The notes under the pieces: model-generated
What the model was told of the DNA's origin: nothing
Database searches by the model: none
Seen by the model: the letters and a program-made list of their open reading frames with translations, nothing else
Assembly: GCA_002688775.1 (NCBI GenBank)
Contig: NZDH01000009.1
Span: 1 to 40,629, forward strand
Reading direction: 5' to 3'
Length of the DNA: 40,629 nt
DNA from: Candidatus Woesearchaeota archaeon
GTDB lineage: Archaea; Nanobdellota; Nanobdellia; Woesearchaeales; GW2011-AR4
Position numbers and translations under genes: made by a program
Shown: piece after piece, positions 8,259 through 17,279 of the stretch
How the letters are laid out: every line of letters begins with the position of its first letter
Position numbering within the stretch: the stretch's first letter is position 1

Positions 8259-8879
8259 TCAAGATGCTTTGGCCGGCCTGTCATTCTTTTCACTATAATA
8301 GATATAGGTGGATGCAACCAATGCGCCAATCAAGTTAAAGACAGAATCAAGTGATGTGTTTATGTAACCTCCAACTCCTGTTTCAGGGACAAGAACAGTA
8401 GCTCCGAACTCAATTATCTCGTTTAATGCCCCTAATCCAAGGCCGGCCATCGAAATTACAATCAATATCCTTGTCCAGCTGTATTTATGGTTGAGTATCG
8501 GCTTGATCACATGGAACATTACCAGCGTTGCAACACCAAACCCATAGACATGTACGATCTGGTCATACTTCAGGATGCTGTATGGTTCGCCGATGAATTC
8601 ATAAATCATTTTTGCATACAAAACATCATCCCCGATTTTTATGCCTCCGCCCGCCATATGCAATATTGACCAGATTGTAAGCGCCCATAGAACGTTGCTG
8701 GGATACCTCACTCTTTTGTTGGTATAGATGAAAAGCCACATGAAGAAGATTATGACAACAATGTATATCATGAACTCAAAATTCCTGTTTTTTGCGAAGA
8801 ACACAGAGAAAACAGCGATTGCAATGATATTTACCCACACGATGGGAATTTGATTTTTTTGCATGTATTTTTCAAGCAT
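8259..8879 (-). CDS. Polytopic membrane protein resembling DUF2238/YjdF
   Basis: The 206 residues show about six hydrophobic segments, with conserved-looking polar motifs HMAGGG, KYDQIVHVYGFG and ALNEIIEFGATVL in or next to membrane segments. This set (a His-Gly-Gly, an Asp/His pair, then a Glu-rich helix) is what I recall of the DUF2238/YjdF family, whose function is unknown. It is transcribed just ahead of nth (one base between stop and start), so the two are probably one operon. Confidence 0.7.
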   Translation of the reverse strand: MLEKYMQKNQIPIVWVNIIAIAVFSVFFAKNRNFEFMIYIVVIIFFMWLFIYTNKRVRYPSNVLWALTIWSILHMAGGGIKIGDDVLYAKMIYEFIGEPYSILKYDQIVHVYGFGVATLVMFHVIKPILNHKYSWTRILIVISMAGLGLGALNEIIEFGATVLVPETGVGGYINTSLDSVFNLIGALVASTYIYYSEKNDRPAKAS

Positions 8880-8897
8880 CTTGAATCAATTCGCAGT

Positions 8898-9587
8898 TTA
8901 CTTTAAAATCCTTCCGTTCTTTCTGCTCCACAGCAATAAATCAAGCTCATCGACATCAATGCTATTCTCTTTTGCAAAATCTATGAACTTCTGCTCTATT
9001 TTAAGGTATTCATCCCTGTTTTTAGGCCTTTCGTTTGTTTCCAGAATTCCAAACTCATGCAGCGAATTTATTATGTGCTTGTCTAAGATAGCATAGCCCT
9101 TAAATCCAATATTTCTCAGGAAATGTGATGCTTCTTTCATTCCAAGCCCTTTTATGTCTTTGTTTAATGCAAAAAAATCTCTTAATTCGTTTTTATCCTT
9201 AAAAGATTTAATTTTATCCTTCAGTTTGAAATTAAACTTATTCTTTAAGTAAGTTCTTGTATGGACAATGTGAGCTGGCCTTAGGTTATTAAATCTATAA
9301 ATTCCTTCCAGCCTTCTTGTCATATCAGTTGGAGTTCCGCTAATCAATACATTCCTTACAGCATCCACTGCTTTCATCCCCATCTCTGCGCTTGTGTTTG
9401 CTGTGAATATGCAAAATGCCAATTCCTCAAATATTCTTGGGTCATCATTTGCATCAGAAGGCAATAGTTTCATCTCCCCTGTAGAATAATTCCATGAATA
9501 AGGCTCATCAAAGAATTTCTGAAATTGGTCCAGTCTTTCTCTTATTTTGTCTTTTTTATTGTTATAATCAGATTTCAAATTGCCCAT
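8898..9587 (-). CDS. 8-oxoguanine DNA glycosylase/AP lyase, Ogg2 family
   Basis: This 229-residue HhH-GPD glycosylase probably excises 8-oxoguanine. Hallmarks of archaeal Ogg2 are EELAFCIFTANTSAEMG, the helix-hairpin-helix IKGLGMKEASHFLRNIG (catalytic Lys in GMKEASH), AILDKHI with the catalytic Asp, and a C-terminus ELDLLLWSRKNGRILK close to the family's conserved end. No iron-sulfur loop is present, as expected. It is upstream of the DUF2238 and nth genes on the same strand. A TATA-like element is seen near 9604-9618. Confidence 0.88.
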   Translation of the reverse strand: MGNLKSDYNNKKDKIRERLDQFQKFFDEPYSWNYSTGEMKLLPSDANDDPRIFEELAFCIFTANTSAEMGMKAVDAVRNVLISGTPTDMTRRLEGIYRFNNLRPAHIVHTRTYLKNKFNFKLKDKIKSFKDKNELRDFFALNKDIKGLGMKEASHFLRNIGFKGYAILDKHIINSLHEFGILETNERPKNRDEYLKIEQKFIDFAKENSIDVDELDLLLWSRKNGRILK

Positions 9588-9677
9588 AGGATAAGGATTA
9601 TTTGTTATTTTTTAAACTTTGTTGTGCGTTCTCAGACTAAACTCAACACCAGCAACTGCAAAATCGGTTGACACTTT

Positions 9678-9707
9678 GTGGTATCTTCGCCTATGGCTCG
9701 ATACCAC
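9678..9707. terminator. Hairpin between O-methyltransferase and Ogg2 genes
   Basis: GTGGTATC (9678-9685) and GATACCAC (9700-9707) pair perfectly across a 14-base loop, which can itself fold GCC-TAT-GGC. It lies just downstream of the methyltransferase stop (9718), whose gene reads leftward. It could be a 3'-end structure for that transcript or a remnant repeat. Otherwise 9588-9717 holds no gene that I can see. Confidence 0.45.
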
Positions 9708-9717
9708 TTATCGTTAT

Positions 9718-10275
9718 TTATCTTAATTTTAAACTAAACTCCACTCCTGTACCTATAGGAACCAAAACACTCTTCAAATCCTTAGAATTTCTGACATGAT
9801 CAAGGTATTCCTTCATTTTTTCTGCAAATATTATTGCGTTGTCAGCGACAATCACAGCATTTTCTGTTAATTTTGGATAAGCCAGCTTGAAATAATTGAT
9901 ATAATCTTTTTTAATGGCATCCAAGAACAAAAAGTCAAACTTTTCATCTAATTTCTGTATTTCTTTCAAAGCATCTCCATGGATAAGATTGATATTGTCT
10001 AATCTAGCTCTTTTAAAATTTTCCAAAGCCATCTTCATTTTATGTTCTGAAATCTCAATTGTCGTAACTTTCCCATTATTCTGCTTTACAGCCTCTGCAA
10101 GCCATATTGTTGAATACCCATTGGATGTTCCAACCTCAAGAATATGCTTTGCCTTGGAAATCAGAACCAGCATATGGAAGAATTGGCCTGTATCAGGAGG
10201 AATGTTAGAATAACCTGCATTTTTCTGCCCAAACGTTTCAAGCTCATCCAGCAGTCTTTTTGTTGATGGGTTCAT
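9718..10275 (-). CDS. SAM-dependent O-methyltransferase (catechol/caffeoyl-CoA type)
   Basis: The 185 residues form a class I Rossmann methyltransferase. Motif I is VGTSNGYSTIWLAEA and the acidic ribose-binding residue follows in TTIEIS. FDFLFLDAIKKDYINYF contains the Asp-Ala-x-Lys typical of the metal-dependent family 3 O-methyltransferases, and IVADNAI supplies the later metal-site Asp/Asn pair. The substrate is unknown. It is the last gene of a five-gene operon and overlaps the preceding hydrolase by 4 bases (10272-10275). Confidence 0.85.
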   Translation of the reverse strand: MNPSTKRLLDELETFGQKNAGYSNIPPDTGQFFHMLVLISKAKHILEVGTSNGYSTIWLAEAVKQNNGKVTTIEISEHKMKMALENFKRARLDNINLIHGDALKEIQKLDEKFDFLFLDAIKKDYINYFKLAYPKLTENAVIVADNAIIFAEKMKEYLDHVRNSKDLKSVLVPIGTGVEFSLKLR

Positions 10276-10832
10276 TTTATGCTTAACATTGCATTTATCA
10301 GTTCAAGTATCTTTGGAAATTCAGTAAACCCTGCCTTTTTGTTCAGATGCCCTCCATTATGTATTATTGTAATATCTGAATCTAGTATTTTAGCCAATTC
10401 CTGATTAATCTCTAAAGAAATGTATGGGTCGTTATCGGATGCAACAACATAAAATTTTCCGCAATTAGACTTTATTTTTTCCCAGTCGAATTCTTTTCCT
10501 ACAAAAGTTTTGTTTAATTCCTTGAATTCATTTTCAATCATTTTATGGTAACCTGCAACAAGGAATGCAGAATTTATTTTTTTATTTGATTGCTCTAAGT
10601 AATTTATAATGAATGGAACGCCAAGGCTGTGGCCAATCATGACTGTCTGCTCGTTTATCTTATCATCGTATTTTGATATAATGCGAAGCCAACTCTCCAA
10701 AGTCTGATCAAGCGGAGTAGGAAACTTAGGAACAATGACTTCAAATCCTTTTTTCTCCAGTTCGTTCTTAAGCCATGGAAACCAGTTCTCTCCAGGATGT
10801 CCATATATTCCATGAATAATGAAGAAGTTCAT
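10272..10832 (-). CDS. RBBP9/YdeN-type alpha/beta hydrolase
   Basis: A 186-residue small serine hydrolase. The nucleophile elbow is GHSLGVPF, the acid lies in ASDNDPYISL and the catalytic His is in NGGHLNKKAG, all standard for RBBP9/YdeN. The N-terminal IIHGIYGHPGENW is the usual oxyanion-region motif. I start at the ATG at 10832 (MNFFIIHG), one base after the RNR stop; an upstream alternative adds seven residues and overlaps that gene. Substrate unknown. Confidence 0.87.
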   Translation of the reverse strand: MNFFIIHGIYGHPGENWFPWLKNELEKKGFEVIVPKFPTPLDQTLESWLRIISKYDDKINEQTVMIGHSLGVPFIINYLEQSNKKINSAFLVAGYHKMIENEFKELNKTFVGKEFDWEKIKSNCGKFYVVASDNDPYISLEINQELAKILDSDITIIHNGGHLNKKAGFTEFPKILELINAMLSIK

Positions 10833-10833
10833 T

Positions 10834-12597
10834 TTATTTTCTAACCCAATCACCTAAAGTTATCTGCTCATCTCTTATCGAGCTTAAGTAGATCACTTGT
10901 CCCTGTCTGCTTCCAAGCCTGTAGATGGAGATGCCTTTGCATCCCAATTCATAAGCTAAAAGAAATATTTTCTCAACATCTTCCACGCTTGCATCTTTTG
11001 GCAAAGTTACAGTTTTTGAAATTCCATTGTCAACATATTTTTGGAAAGAAGCCTGCATCCTGACATGCCATTCTGGTGCAATATCGCTTCCAACAACAAA
11101 AACTTCCCTTATTTTCCTGGGTATTTCATCAATATTTTTGATTGTGCCATCTTTGTTGATTCTTTCAATAATCTCATCCTTATACAATCTATTTTTCTTC
11201 AGGACTTTCTTCAGTTCTTCATTGAAATGCATCAGATCATTTCCTTCAGCAGTCCTTCTTACATAGCTCAAGGCAAACAACGGCTCAATGCCGCTTGAAA
11301 CATCAGCGATGATACTTATAGTTCCTGTCGGAGCGATTGTTGTTCTTGTCGCATTCCTCAACAGCATATGGCAGCCTTTGTAATATTTGCTTTTTTTATT
11401 GAATACACTATCTTCCCAGCTCGGAAATTTGCCCCTGTCAATAGCAAGTCCTTTAGAAGCAATGCTCGCTTCTTTGGAAATGAATTTCATGATCTGCTCT
11501 GCTGTTTTTATTCCTTTGTCAGAATCATAAGCAATTCCTAATTTGACAAGCATGTCTGAAAAACCCATCACGCCTAAACCTATTTTTCTGTTCTGCTCAA
11601 CAATTTCCCTATTCTCATCTAAAGGATAATCACAGACATCAATCACATTGTCAAGAAAATGGATTGCTGAATGGACTATTTTTTTTAGTTTTGTCAGACT
11701 GATCCTTTTATTGACAACAATATTTGACAGGTTAATGCTTCCTAAATTGCAGGATTCATAAGGCAATAGTGGCTGTTCACCGCAGCTGTCAGTTGATTCA
11801 ATTCTTCCAAGCTTTGGAGTCGGATTAAACTCATTGATACTGTCCATGAACAATACTCCAGGCTCGCCATTCAGCCATGCCTGTCCTGAAATCAGCCTGA
11901 AAATTCGCTTTGAGCTTTCTTCCCTGACAACTTTTCCTGTTCTTGGATTGATTAAATCATAATCCTTGTTTTTCTTTACATCTTTGATGAATTTGTCAGT
12001 GATTGCGATTGAAATATTGAAATTCGTCAGCACATTCTGCTTGCTTTTTACAGTTATCAGTTCTTCCACATCAGGATAATCAACATTTAAAATTCCCATG
12101 TTTGCTCCTCTTAAAGTGCCGCCTAGCTTGATCTGCTCTGTAGCTGCATCATAGATTTTCATGAATGAAACAGGACCGGAAGTATAGCCAGCGCTTTCTA
12201 TCACATCGCCTTTTGACCTCAGCTTTGAGAAATTAAACCCTGTTCCAGCACCTGTCTTGTGTATCAATGCTGTATCATGCAAGGTTTTGAAGATTGAGCT
12301 TATATCATCATTGATAGGGAGGACAAAACAAGCAGCTAACTGCTGCAATTTTCTTCCGGCGTTCAGTAAAGTAGGCGAATTAGGCAAGAAATCCAATGAA
12401 GTCATCAGATTGTAGAATTCTTTTTCTGTTTTCCTTATATTTTTGCTTCCATATTTTTCATCAGCTGCTGCAATATTTCTAGCAACTCTCCTAAACATAT
12501 CTTCTGGTTTTTCAATTATCCTGCCTGCATCATCCTTGACTAAATAACGCTGTTCCAGTATAGTCAATGCGTTTTTTGATAAGTTAATCTTTGGCAT
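10834..12597 (-). CDS. nrdJ: Short class II (adenosylcobalamin-dependent) ribonucleotide reductase paralogue
   Basis: The 587 residues cover the catalytic ten-stranded barrel of class II RNR: LDFLPNSPTLLNAG, QLAACFVLP (first redox Cys), [21 protein letters not shown], the CGEQPLLPYESCNLGSIN loop with radical Cys and second redox Cys, and ATRTTIAPTGTISIIA. Compared with the 847-residue paralogue at 14697-17240, it lacks the N-terminal ATP-cone and the Cys-rich C-terminal tail that re-reduces the active site. The usual Asn of N-x-C-G-E is Asp (DSCGE). It lies in an operon, overlapping Tag by 14 bases. It may be specialised or depend on the long RNR for reduction (inference). Confidence 0.88.
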   Translation of the reverse strand: MPKINLSKNALTILEQRYLVKDDAGRIIEKPEDMFRRVARNIAAADEKYGSKNIRKTEKEFYNLMTSLDFLPNSPTLLNAGRKLQQLAACFVLPINDDISSIFKTLHDTALIHKTGAGTGFNFSKLRSKGDVIESAGYTSGPVSFMKIYDAATEQIKLGGTLRGANMGILNVDYPDVEELITVKSKQNVLTNFNISIAITDKFIKDVKKNKDYDLINPRTGKVVREESSKRIFRLISGQAWLNGEPGVLFMDSINEFNPTPKLGRIESTDSCGEQPLLPYESCNLGSINLSNIVVNKRISLTKLKKIVHSAIHFLDNVIDVCDYPLDENREIVEQNRKIGLGVMGFSDMLVKLGIAYDSDKGIKTAEQIMKFISKEASIASKGLAIDRGKFPSWEDSVFNKKSKYYKGCHMLLRNATRTTIAPTGTISIIADVSSGIEPLFALSYVRRTAEGNDLMHFNEELKKVLKKNRLYKDEIIERINKDGTIKNIDEIPRKIREVFVVGSDIAPEWHVRMQASFQKYVDNGISKTVTLPKDASVEDVEKIFLLAYELGCKGISIYRLGSRQGQVIYLSSIRDEQITLGDWVRK

Positions 12598-13147
12598 TTT
12601 TGAAACAATTCACCATATGGTCATTAACCATGCCAACTGCCTGCATAAATGCATAGCAGATGGTTGGCCCTACGAACTTGAAACCCCTTTTAAGCAGATC
12701 CTTGCTCATAGCTTCTGCCTCTTTTGTATTAGCAGGTATATCCGATAAAGATTTAAATCTATTTCTTATTGGCTTATGATTGACAAACTGCCATATATAC
12801 CTGTCAAATGACCCGAATTCCTTCTTTACCTTCAGGAATTGACTCGCATTGATGATTGTAGCCCCTATCTTTAGCCTGTTTCGTACAATACCTTCATCTT
12901 TAAGCAGATTTTGGACCTTACTTTGATTATATCTTGATATTTTGGTTGCATCAAAATTATCAAAAGCTTTTCTGTAGTTCTCACGCTTGTTCAGTATGGT
13001 CTGCCAGCTTAAGCCAGCCTGCGCACCTTCTAAAATCAGAAATTCAAACAATTTCCTGTCATCATGGACTTCAGTACCCCACTCTTTGTCATGATATTCT
13101 GCCATCAGTGGGTTATTATCTGCCCAGGAGCATCTTTGTATAGCCAT
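12584..13147 (-). CDS. tag: DNA-3-methyladenine glycosylase I
   Basis: A 187-residue HhH-superfamily glycosylase for alkylated adenine, the same length as E. coli Tag. Visible family motifs are RCSWADNNPLMAEYHDKEWG, LILEGAQAGLSWQTIL, FKFVGPTICYAFMQAVGMVNDH and a conserved C-terminal His/Cys region that with Cys6 and His19 forms Tag's structural zinc site. The gene overlaps the downstream short RNR by 14 bases and follows the DUF427 gene after 6 bases. Confidence 0.95.
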   Translation of the reverse strand: MAIQRCSWADNNPLMAEYHDKEWGTEVHDDRKLFEFLILEGAQAGLSWQTILNKRENYRKAFDNFDATKISRYNQSKVQNLLKDEGIVRNRLKIGATIINASQFLKVKKEFGSFDRYIWQFVNHKPIRNRFKSLSDIPANTKEAEAMSKDLLKRGFKFVGPTICYAFMQAVGMVNDHMVNCFKNAKD

Positions 13148-13153
13148 GCCAAA

Positions 13154-13438
13154 TTATTCCTCTATTTCCACACCATTCCAGAATGCAACATAGTTTTTAA
13201 TATTATTTGCTGCTGATTTTGGATTTGGATAGTACCATGCAGCATTTTCATTGACTTTACCATCAACTTCAACATTGTAATAGCTTGCCTCACCTTTCCA
13301 GGGGCATGTTGTATGGTAATCACTTTCCTTGAAATTTTCTTTTCTGATAGAGTCTGGAGGAAAATAATAATTTCCTTCGACTTCCTCGCACTTGTCACTT
13401 TCAGCAATCACTTTTCCATTGAATTTTGCTTTTACCAT
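13154..13438 (-). CDS. DUF427 family protein
   Basis: This 94-residue protein has the DUF427 signature order: KVIAESDKCEEVEGNYYFPP, then HTTCPWKGEASYYNVEVDG, then AAWYYPNPKSAANNIKNYVAFW. The conserved C-P-W-K-G and A-W-Y-Y-P blocks are intact. The function is unknown in general. It is the first gene of the operon DUF427-tag-nrdJ-hydrolase-methyltransferase. A TATA-like ATTTTATATA on the minus strand at 13464-13473 precedes it. Confidence 0.9.
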   Translation of the reverse strand: MVKAKFNGKVIAESDKCEEVEGNYYFPPDSIRKENFKESDYHTTCPWKGEASYYNVEVDGKVNENAAWYYPNPKSAANNIKNYVAFWNGVEIEE

Positions 13439-13521
13439 CTCATACTTAATGAATGGTTCAATGTATATAAAATTTATGTTAAAGGATATAAATTTATAAA
13501 AAACAGAGTATTTGCAGTAAT
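13439..13521. promoter_or_regulatory. Divergent promoter region, DUF427 operon and pterin dehydratase
   Basis: The 83-base spacer holds a minus-strand TATA at 13464-13473, 26-35 bases before the DUF427 ATG, and a plus-strand TATA (TTTATAAAA, 13493-13501), 21-29 bases before the dehydratase ATG. No NrdR-like site is seen here, unlike in front of the long RNR. Confidence 0.5.
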
Positions 13522-13800
13522 ATGCCTAATTTATCAATAATAGAGATCCAGGAAAAGCTTTCCGGGCTTAAGGACTGGGAGATGATGGATGAAAAGATCT
13601 CAAAGACATTTGAGTTTCCGGGTTTCAAGGAAGCCCTTGCGTTTGTCAACAAAATTGCAGAAGAAGCTGAAAAGCAAAACCATCATCCTGATATTCTGAT
13701 CAAGTATAACAAAGTGATAGTAAACTTAACAACTCACAGCGAAGGCGGTCTGACTGCCAAGGATTTTGAGTTGGCTGGCGTCATTGAGCAATTAGTTTAA
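13522..13800 (+). CDS. Pterin-4a-carbinolamine dehydratase-like protein
   Basis: The 92 residues match the PCD/DCoH fold. The active-site motif is EKQNHHPDILIKYNKVIVNL followed by TTHSEGGLTAKDFELA, giving the [E/D]KxxHHP...TH..GGLT..D pattern. In bacteria and animals it recycles the pterin of aromatic amino acid hydroxylases. No hydroxylase is visible nearby, so its role here is open (pterin recycling or a DCoH-like partner role). Its stop overlaps that of the convergent adenosyltransferase gene in a TTAA (13797-13800). Confidence 0.92.
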   Translation: MPNLSIIEIQEKLSGLKDWEMMDEKISKTFEFPGFKEALAFVNKIAEEAEKQNHHPDILIKYNKVIVNLTTHSEGGLTAKDFELAGVIEQLV

Positions 13801-14405
13801 TACTCAATCCCTTTTCTAGCAACAATCCCTTTCTGCCATGGATGCTTTATCCCTGTCACAACATTGACATAATCAGCAGCGTCCATCAGTTCTTTCGGTG
13901 CGTCCCGTCCTGTAAACACCAATTCAACTTTTCCATGGTTTCTTATGATTTCAAAAACATCCTCAATCGGAATCAAACCCTTGTCTAAAACACAATTTAT
14001 TTCATCCAGAATGACTAAATCATAATCTCCACTGTGGATTATTTTTTTTGCATGCTCAAAGCCTTCCATTGCTGCATCTTTTTCCGCTATATCCGGCTGA
14101 AACACGAATCTGCTTGTCTTGTCCTCAAATTCCTTCAGTTTTTTCTGCTTTTCCTTCAACGCATCAACACCGAACTGCTCAATCTCAAAGCCAAGCTTTT
14201 TCGCGCTGTACAACTCCCCTGTAAAGCCGCTCTTGAGGAACTGAATCATATAAACTTTCAGATTGTTTCCAATCGCCCTTAACGCCAATCCCAATGAAGA
14301 AGTAGTCTTTCCTTTGCCATCTCCTGTAACAACATGGATCATCCCTAGCTTTTCCTTGTCATCATCCCCTTTCACAATAATAGGTTTTTTTATTTTTGTG
14401 AGCAT
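13797..14405 (-). CDS. cobA: Cob(I)yrinic acid a,c-diamide adenosyltransferase (CobA/BtuR type)
   Basis: This enzyme transfers the adenosyl group of ATP to cob(I)alamin, producing adenosylcobalamin. The 202 residues carry the family P-loop GDGKGKTTSSLGLALRA (about 28-44), then VYMIQFLKSG, DLVILDEINCVLDKGL (Walker B) and LVFTGRDAPKELMDAADYV. It is placed between two adenosylcobalamin-dependent RNR genes on the same strand, about 290 bases downstream of the long one, so cofactor supply for deoxynucleotide synthesis is its likely job. Confidence 0.93.
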   Translation of the reverse strand: MLTKIKKPIIVKGDDDKEKLGMIHVVTGDGKGKTTSSLGLALRAIGNNLKVYMIQFLKSGFTGELYSAKKLGFEIEQFGVDALKEKQKKLKEFEDKTSRFVFQPDIAEKDAAMEGFEHAKKIIHSGDYDLVILDEINCVLDKGLIPIEDVFEIIRNHGKVELVFTGRDAPKELMDAADYVNVVTGIKHPWQKGIVARKGIEY

Positions 14406-14440
14406 TTTTGATTGGGATTGTTAAATTGCTTTATAATACT

Positions 14441-14606
14441 TTTTCAATCCGTTCGCGCTATCGCGCTCACAATAGTTAGTGCTCAGGTCTCGCTTTGTTG
14501 CCATTGCGCTCGACCTTCGCCCATTATTGCAATAAATCGAGGCGAATTTTAGTGGTGAAACAAAATTCGCTGAGACTATCTTTTGTTGCCGAAGGCAACG
14601 GATTTA
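14441..14606. repeat. Structured interspersed element, copy A
   Basis: This roughly 166-base noncoding element runs from TTCAATCCG (14443-14451) to CGGATT (14599-14604), an imperfect terminal inverted repeat. Internal stems are GCGAATTTT/AAAATTCGC (14542-14550 with 14562-14570) and GTTGCC-GAA-GGCAAC (14585-14599). It aligns, in reverse complement, with 27848-28077, sharing blocks such as TTAGTGCTC, CATTGCGCTC, ATTGCAATAAAT, AGTGGTG and GAGACTATC. Stem bases change in a compensatory way between the copies. Together with T-rich flanks it fills the 14406-14696 gap, which has no gene. Confidence 0.8.
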
Positions 14607-14696
14607 TTCTTTATTTGTTTAAAATTAACATTTCTTGATACTTACCACTATACCAAATTTCATCTCTTTTTTGGGATTAAAATTAAATAAAAGAAA

Positions 14697-17240
14697 TTAC
14701 ATGCATAGTCCCCAGCCGCATCCTGGGCAATGAAGACAGCCTTCCTTAAGCTCTACCTTAGTTCCGCACTCTGGACAGTTCTTGATTGTTGCTTTAGTCA
14801 TAGATTTGCTGCTTTCTTTTGCAAATACTAGCTTGCTGCCTGATTCTTTTACAGTCTGCTTTATCGGCTGCTTAGCTTCAGCTTTAACTTCTTCATTTTC
14901 TTTTGCTTTTGGAGCAACAAGAACCTGGTCTTTGATGCTTGTATCCCTAAATACAGTGACGTCTTTGCATCCAAGCTTGTAAGCGAGCATGTAGCTTTCC
15001 CTCATGTGCTCAACAGTTGCATCTGCAGGGAAATTATTTGTTTTTGAAATAGACGAGTCAACCCATTTTTGGAAAGCTCCTAAAGCCCTTATATGGTTTT
15101 CCGGTGTTATGTCCATTGCAGTCACCAAAGCCTTCCTTAATTTTTCAGGAATATACTCTATGTTTTGCAAACTTCCCTTGTTCTTGTTTATGTCTTCCAT
15201 TAATTTGTCGTTAAATAAACCTTCTTCCCTCAGCACTTTCTCAGCAGCCGGGTCAATATAATAAAAGCTTCCTACCTTGACATTTTTCTCAAAAGCTATG
15301 GAATAGACAGGCTCCATTCCGGAACTGCATCCTGCAATCATCGAGATGCTTCCTGTCGGGGCGATTATTGTAGTATACCCATTTCTTGTCCCGAGATTTT
15401 TTATGTCCTTGCCGATCTTATCCCAGTTGAAATGAATCTCTTCCTTAAGTTCAGGCCCTCTTATAGGCAGCCTTCCTTCCTTGTAGAAGCTTTTGTCATA
15501 GAATGGCAGCTTTCCTCTTGTCTGTGCAAGCTTTATGCTTTCAACTTTGCTCCAGTAAGCAACAAACTCCATCAATTGTTCCATGAACTTCCTTCCCTCT
15601 TCTGAATTATAAGGCAGCCTCAATTCATAAAGCAGGTTTGCAACTCCCATCACACCTAATCCGATTTTTCTTGTTGCTAAACTCATCTGTTCGATTGATT
15701 TCAATGGGAATTTGTTGACATCAATCACATTGTCAAGAAATCTTGTGCTGTCCATTGTGACTTCTTTCAAGGCATCCCAGTCAACGTATGTTTTTCCATC
15801 TTCATCATGCCTTGCAAACGCCCACACATTGATTGAGCCTAGATTGCAAGGCTCGTTTGGATAAAGAAGAACTTCGCCGCATGGGTTTGTCGTCACAATC
15901 GGCCCCAGATGCTCATAGAATGGGTTGTAATCATTGACTTTGTCAAAGAAAATAACTCCAGGTTCTGCAGATTCCCATGCCTGGTAAACAATCTTGTCAA
16001 ACAACAATCTTGGATCTACTGTTTTTACAACACTCCCATCTTTTGGATTTACTAATGGATAAGGCTCATTGTTTTCATAATGTTTCCAGAAGTCTGACAT
16101 TATGAGGACTGAAATGTTGAAATTCCTCAATGACTTGTTGCCGTCTTTTGCAGTTATGAATTTCTCAATGTCAGGATGGTTGCTGTTTAAGATGCCCATG
16201 TTCGCGCCTCTCCTAATGCCTCCTTGCTTTATGACCTCAGTCATTGTGTCAAACAATCTCATAAAACTTAAAGGACCTGAGGCAACTCCGCCAGTTGTGC
16301 TTACAAAATCTCCTTCCGGCCTTAACTTAGAAAAATTATATCCCATTCCGCCGCCAGCTTTAAAGACAATGGCTGTGTTCTTCAAGGTTTCCATTATCCC
16401 GTCGATAGAATCAGGAACGTCTAAAACAAAACAGGCACTGCCCATTCCCAAAGGATTCCCGAAATTTGCAATTGCCGGTGTGTTTGGCATGAACAATTTG
16501 TATGTCATCAGATTGTAAAGTTCATCTATATTATTTCCATAATCATCAAACTCACCTTTCTTTATCATGCCAATAAATTTACTGAAAGTGACTTTCATCT
16601 GCTTGTTGACATTGAACCGGTCATACATTCTCTTCAATCCTTCCAGATGATAGCGGTTTAGTTTGTAGCTTCCTATAGAAAATTCATCTTCATGCACAGC
16701 AGGCTTGAAATCTTCCACCATATTGACTGGCTGCAGTCCATTGATATCATAAATTCTGGTGTCATACATCAGGTCAGGCAATGCTGCATGGACACCGACT
16801 CTTGTAAACAGCTGTTTTGGCGTTTCGATCAATTTGCCGGTCGCATCTCTTCTCAAGTATCTTGCTTTCAGCACTCTTAATGCATTAACATCAAATCTTT
16901 TGTCAACTTCATCAATATCTTCCTTTTCCAATACAATCTGTTTTTCCTTTCTTATGGCTGCTCTTTGCTGCCTGTAAAGGATGTATGATTTTGCTGTTGC
17001 AGCATGCCCGCTTTCAATCAGCACTTTTTCCACTAGATCCTGGATCTGTTCAACAGAAGGAGTTATTGTTATTTTGGAAAGCTCTTCCACAACCTTTTCG
17101 CTCAGAAGCTTTGCTATTTTCCTGTCTTTTCCGCCAGTTGACTGCGCTGCCTTGAATATGGCACTTGTGATCTTCTTCTGATCAAACACAACAACCGTTC
17201 CGTCCCTTTTCTTTATCCTGGAAACCAATTTCTGCACCAT
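14697..17240 (-). CDS. nrdJ: Full-length class II (adenosylcobalamin-dependent) ribonucleotide reductase
   Basis: This 847-residue enzyme makes deoxynucleotides using adenosylcobalamin to generate the thiyl radical. Residues about 1-100 are an ATP-cone ([19 protein letters not shown] to [13 protein letters not shown]), the allosteric activity site. The catalytic barrel follows with [22 protein letters not shown] (redox Cys), [42 protein letters not shown] (radical Cys in NPCGE, second redox Cys in EPCN) and [11 protein letters not shown]. The C-terminus is a Cys-rich zinc/redox tail ([15 protein letters not shown]). No intein is seen. Two NrdR-box-like sites precede it. The adenosyltransferase gene lies downstream. 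Confidence 0.95.
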   Translation of the reverse strand: MVQKLVSRIKKRDGTVVVFDQKKITSAIFKAAQSTGGKDRKIAKLLSEKVVEELSKITITPSVEQIQDLVEKVLIESGHAATAKSYILYRQQRAAIRKEKQIVLEKEDIDEVDKRFDVNALRVLKARYLRRDATGKLIETPKQLFTRVGVHAALPDLMYDTRIYDINGLQPVNMVEDFKPAVHEDEFSIGSYKLNRYHLEGLKRMYDRFNVNKQMKVTFSKFIGMIKKGEFDDYGNNIDELYNLMTYKLFMPNTPAIANFGNPLGMGSACFVLDVPDSIDGIMETLKNTAIVFKAGGGMGYNFSKLRPEGDFVSTTGGVASGPLSFMRLFDTMTEVIKQGGIRRGANMGILNSNHPDIEKFITAKDGNKSLRNFNISVLIMSDFWKHYENNEPYPLVNPKDGSVVKTVDPRLLFDKIVYQAWESAEPGVIFFDKVNDYNPFYEHLGPIVTTNPCGEVLLYPNEPCNLGSINVWAFARHDEDGKTYVDWDALKEVTMDSTRFLDNVIDVNKFPLKSIEQMSLATRKIGLGVMGVANLLYELRLPYNSEEGRKFMEQLMEFVAYWSKVESIKLAQTRGKLPFYDKSFYKEGRLPIRGPELKEEIHFNWDKIGKDIKNLGTRNGYTTIIAPTGSISMIAGCSSGMEPVYSIAFEKNVKVGSFYYIDPAAEKVLREEGLFNDKLMEDINKNKGSLQNIEYIPEKLRKALVTAMDITPENHIRALGAFQKWVDSSISKTNNFPADATVEHMRESYMLAYKLGCKDVTVFRDTSIKDQVLVAPKAKENEEVKAEAKQPIKQTVKESGSKLVFAKESSKSMTKATIKNCPECGTKVELKEGCLHCPGCGWGLCM

Positions 17241-17279
17241 TTTAAGACCCCTTTACTCAATTTTTACTACTCCATAAAA

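Noticed and set aside
14697-17240. Intein in the large RNR
   Set aside because: The length is explained by the ATP-cone and Cys-rich tail; the motifs are continuous and no splicing-domain blocks are seen.
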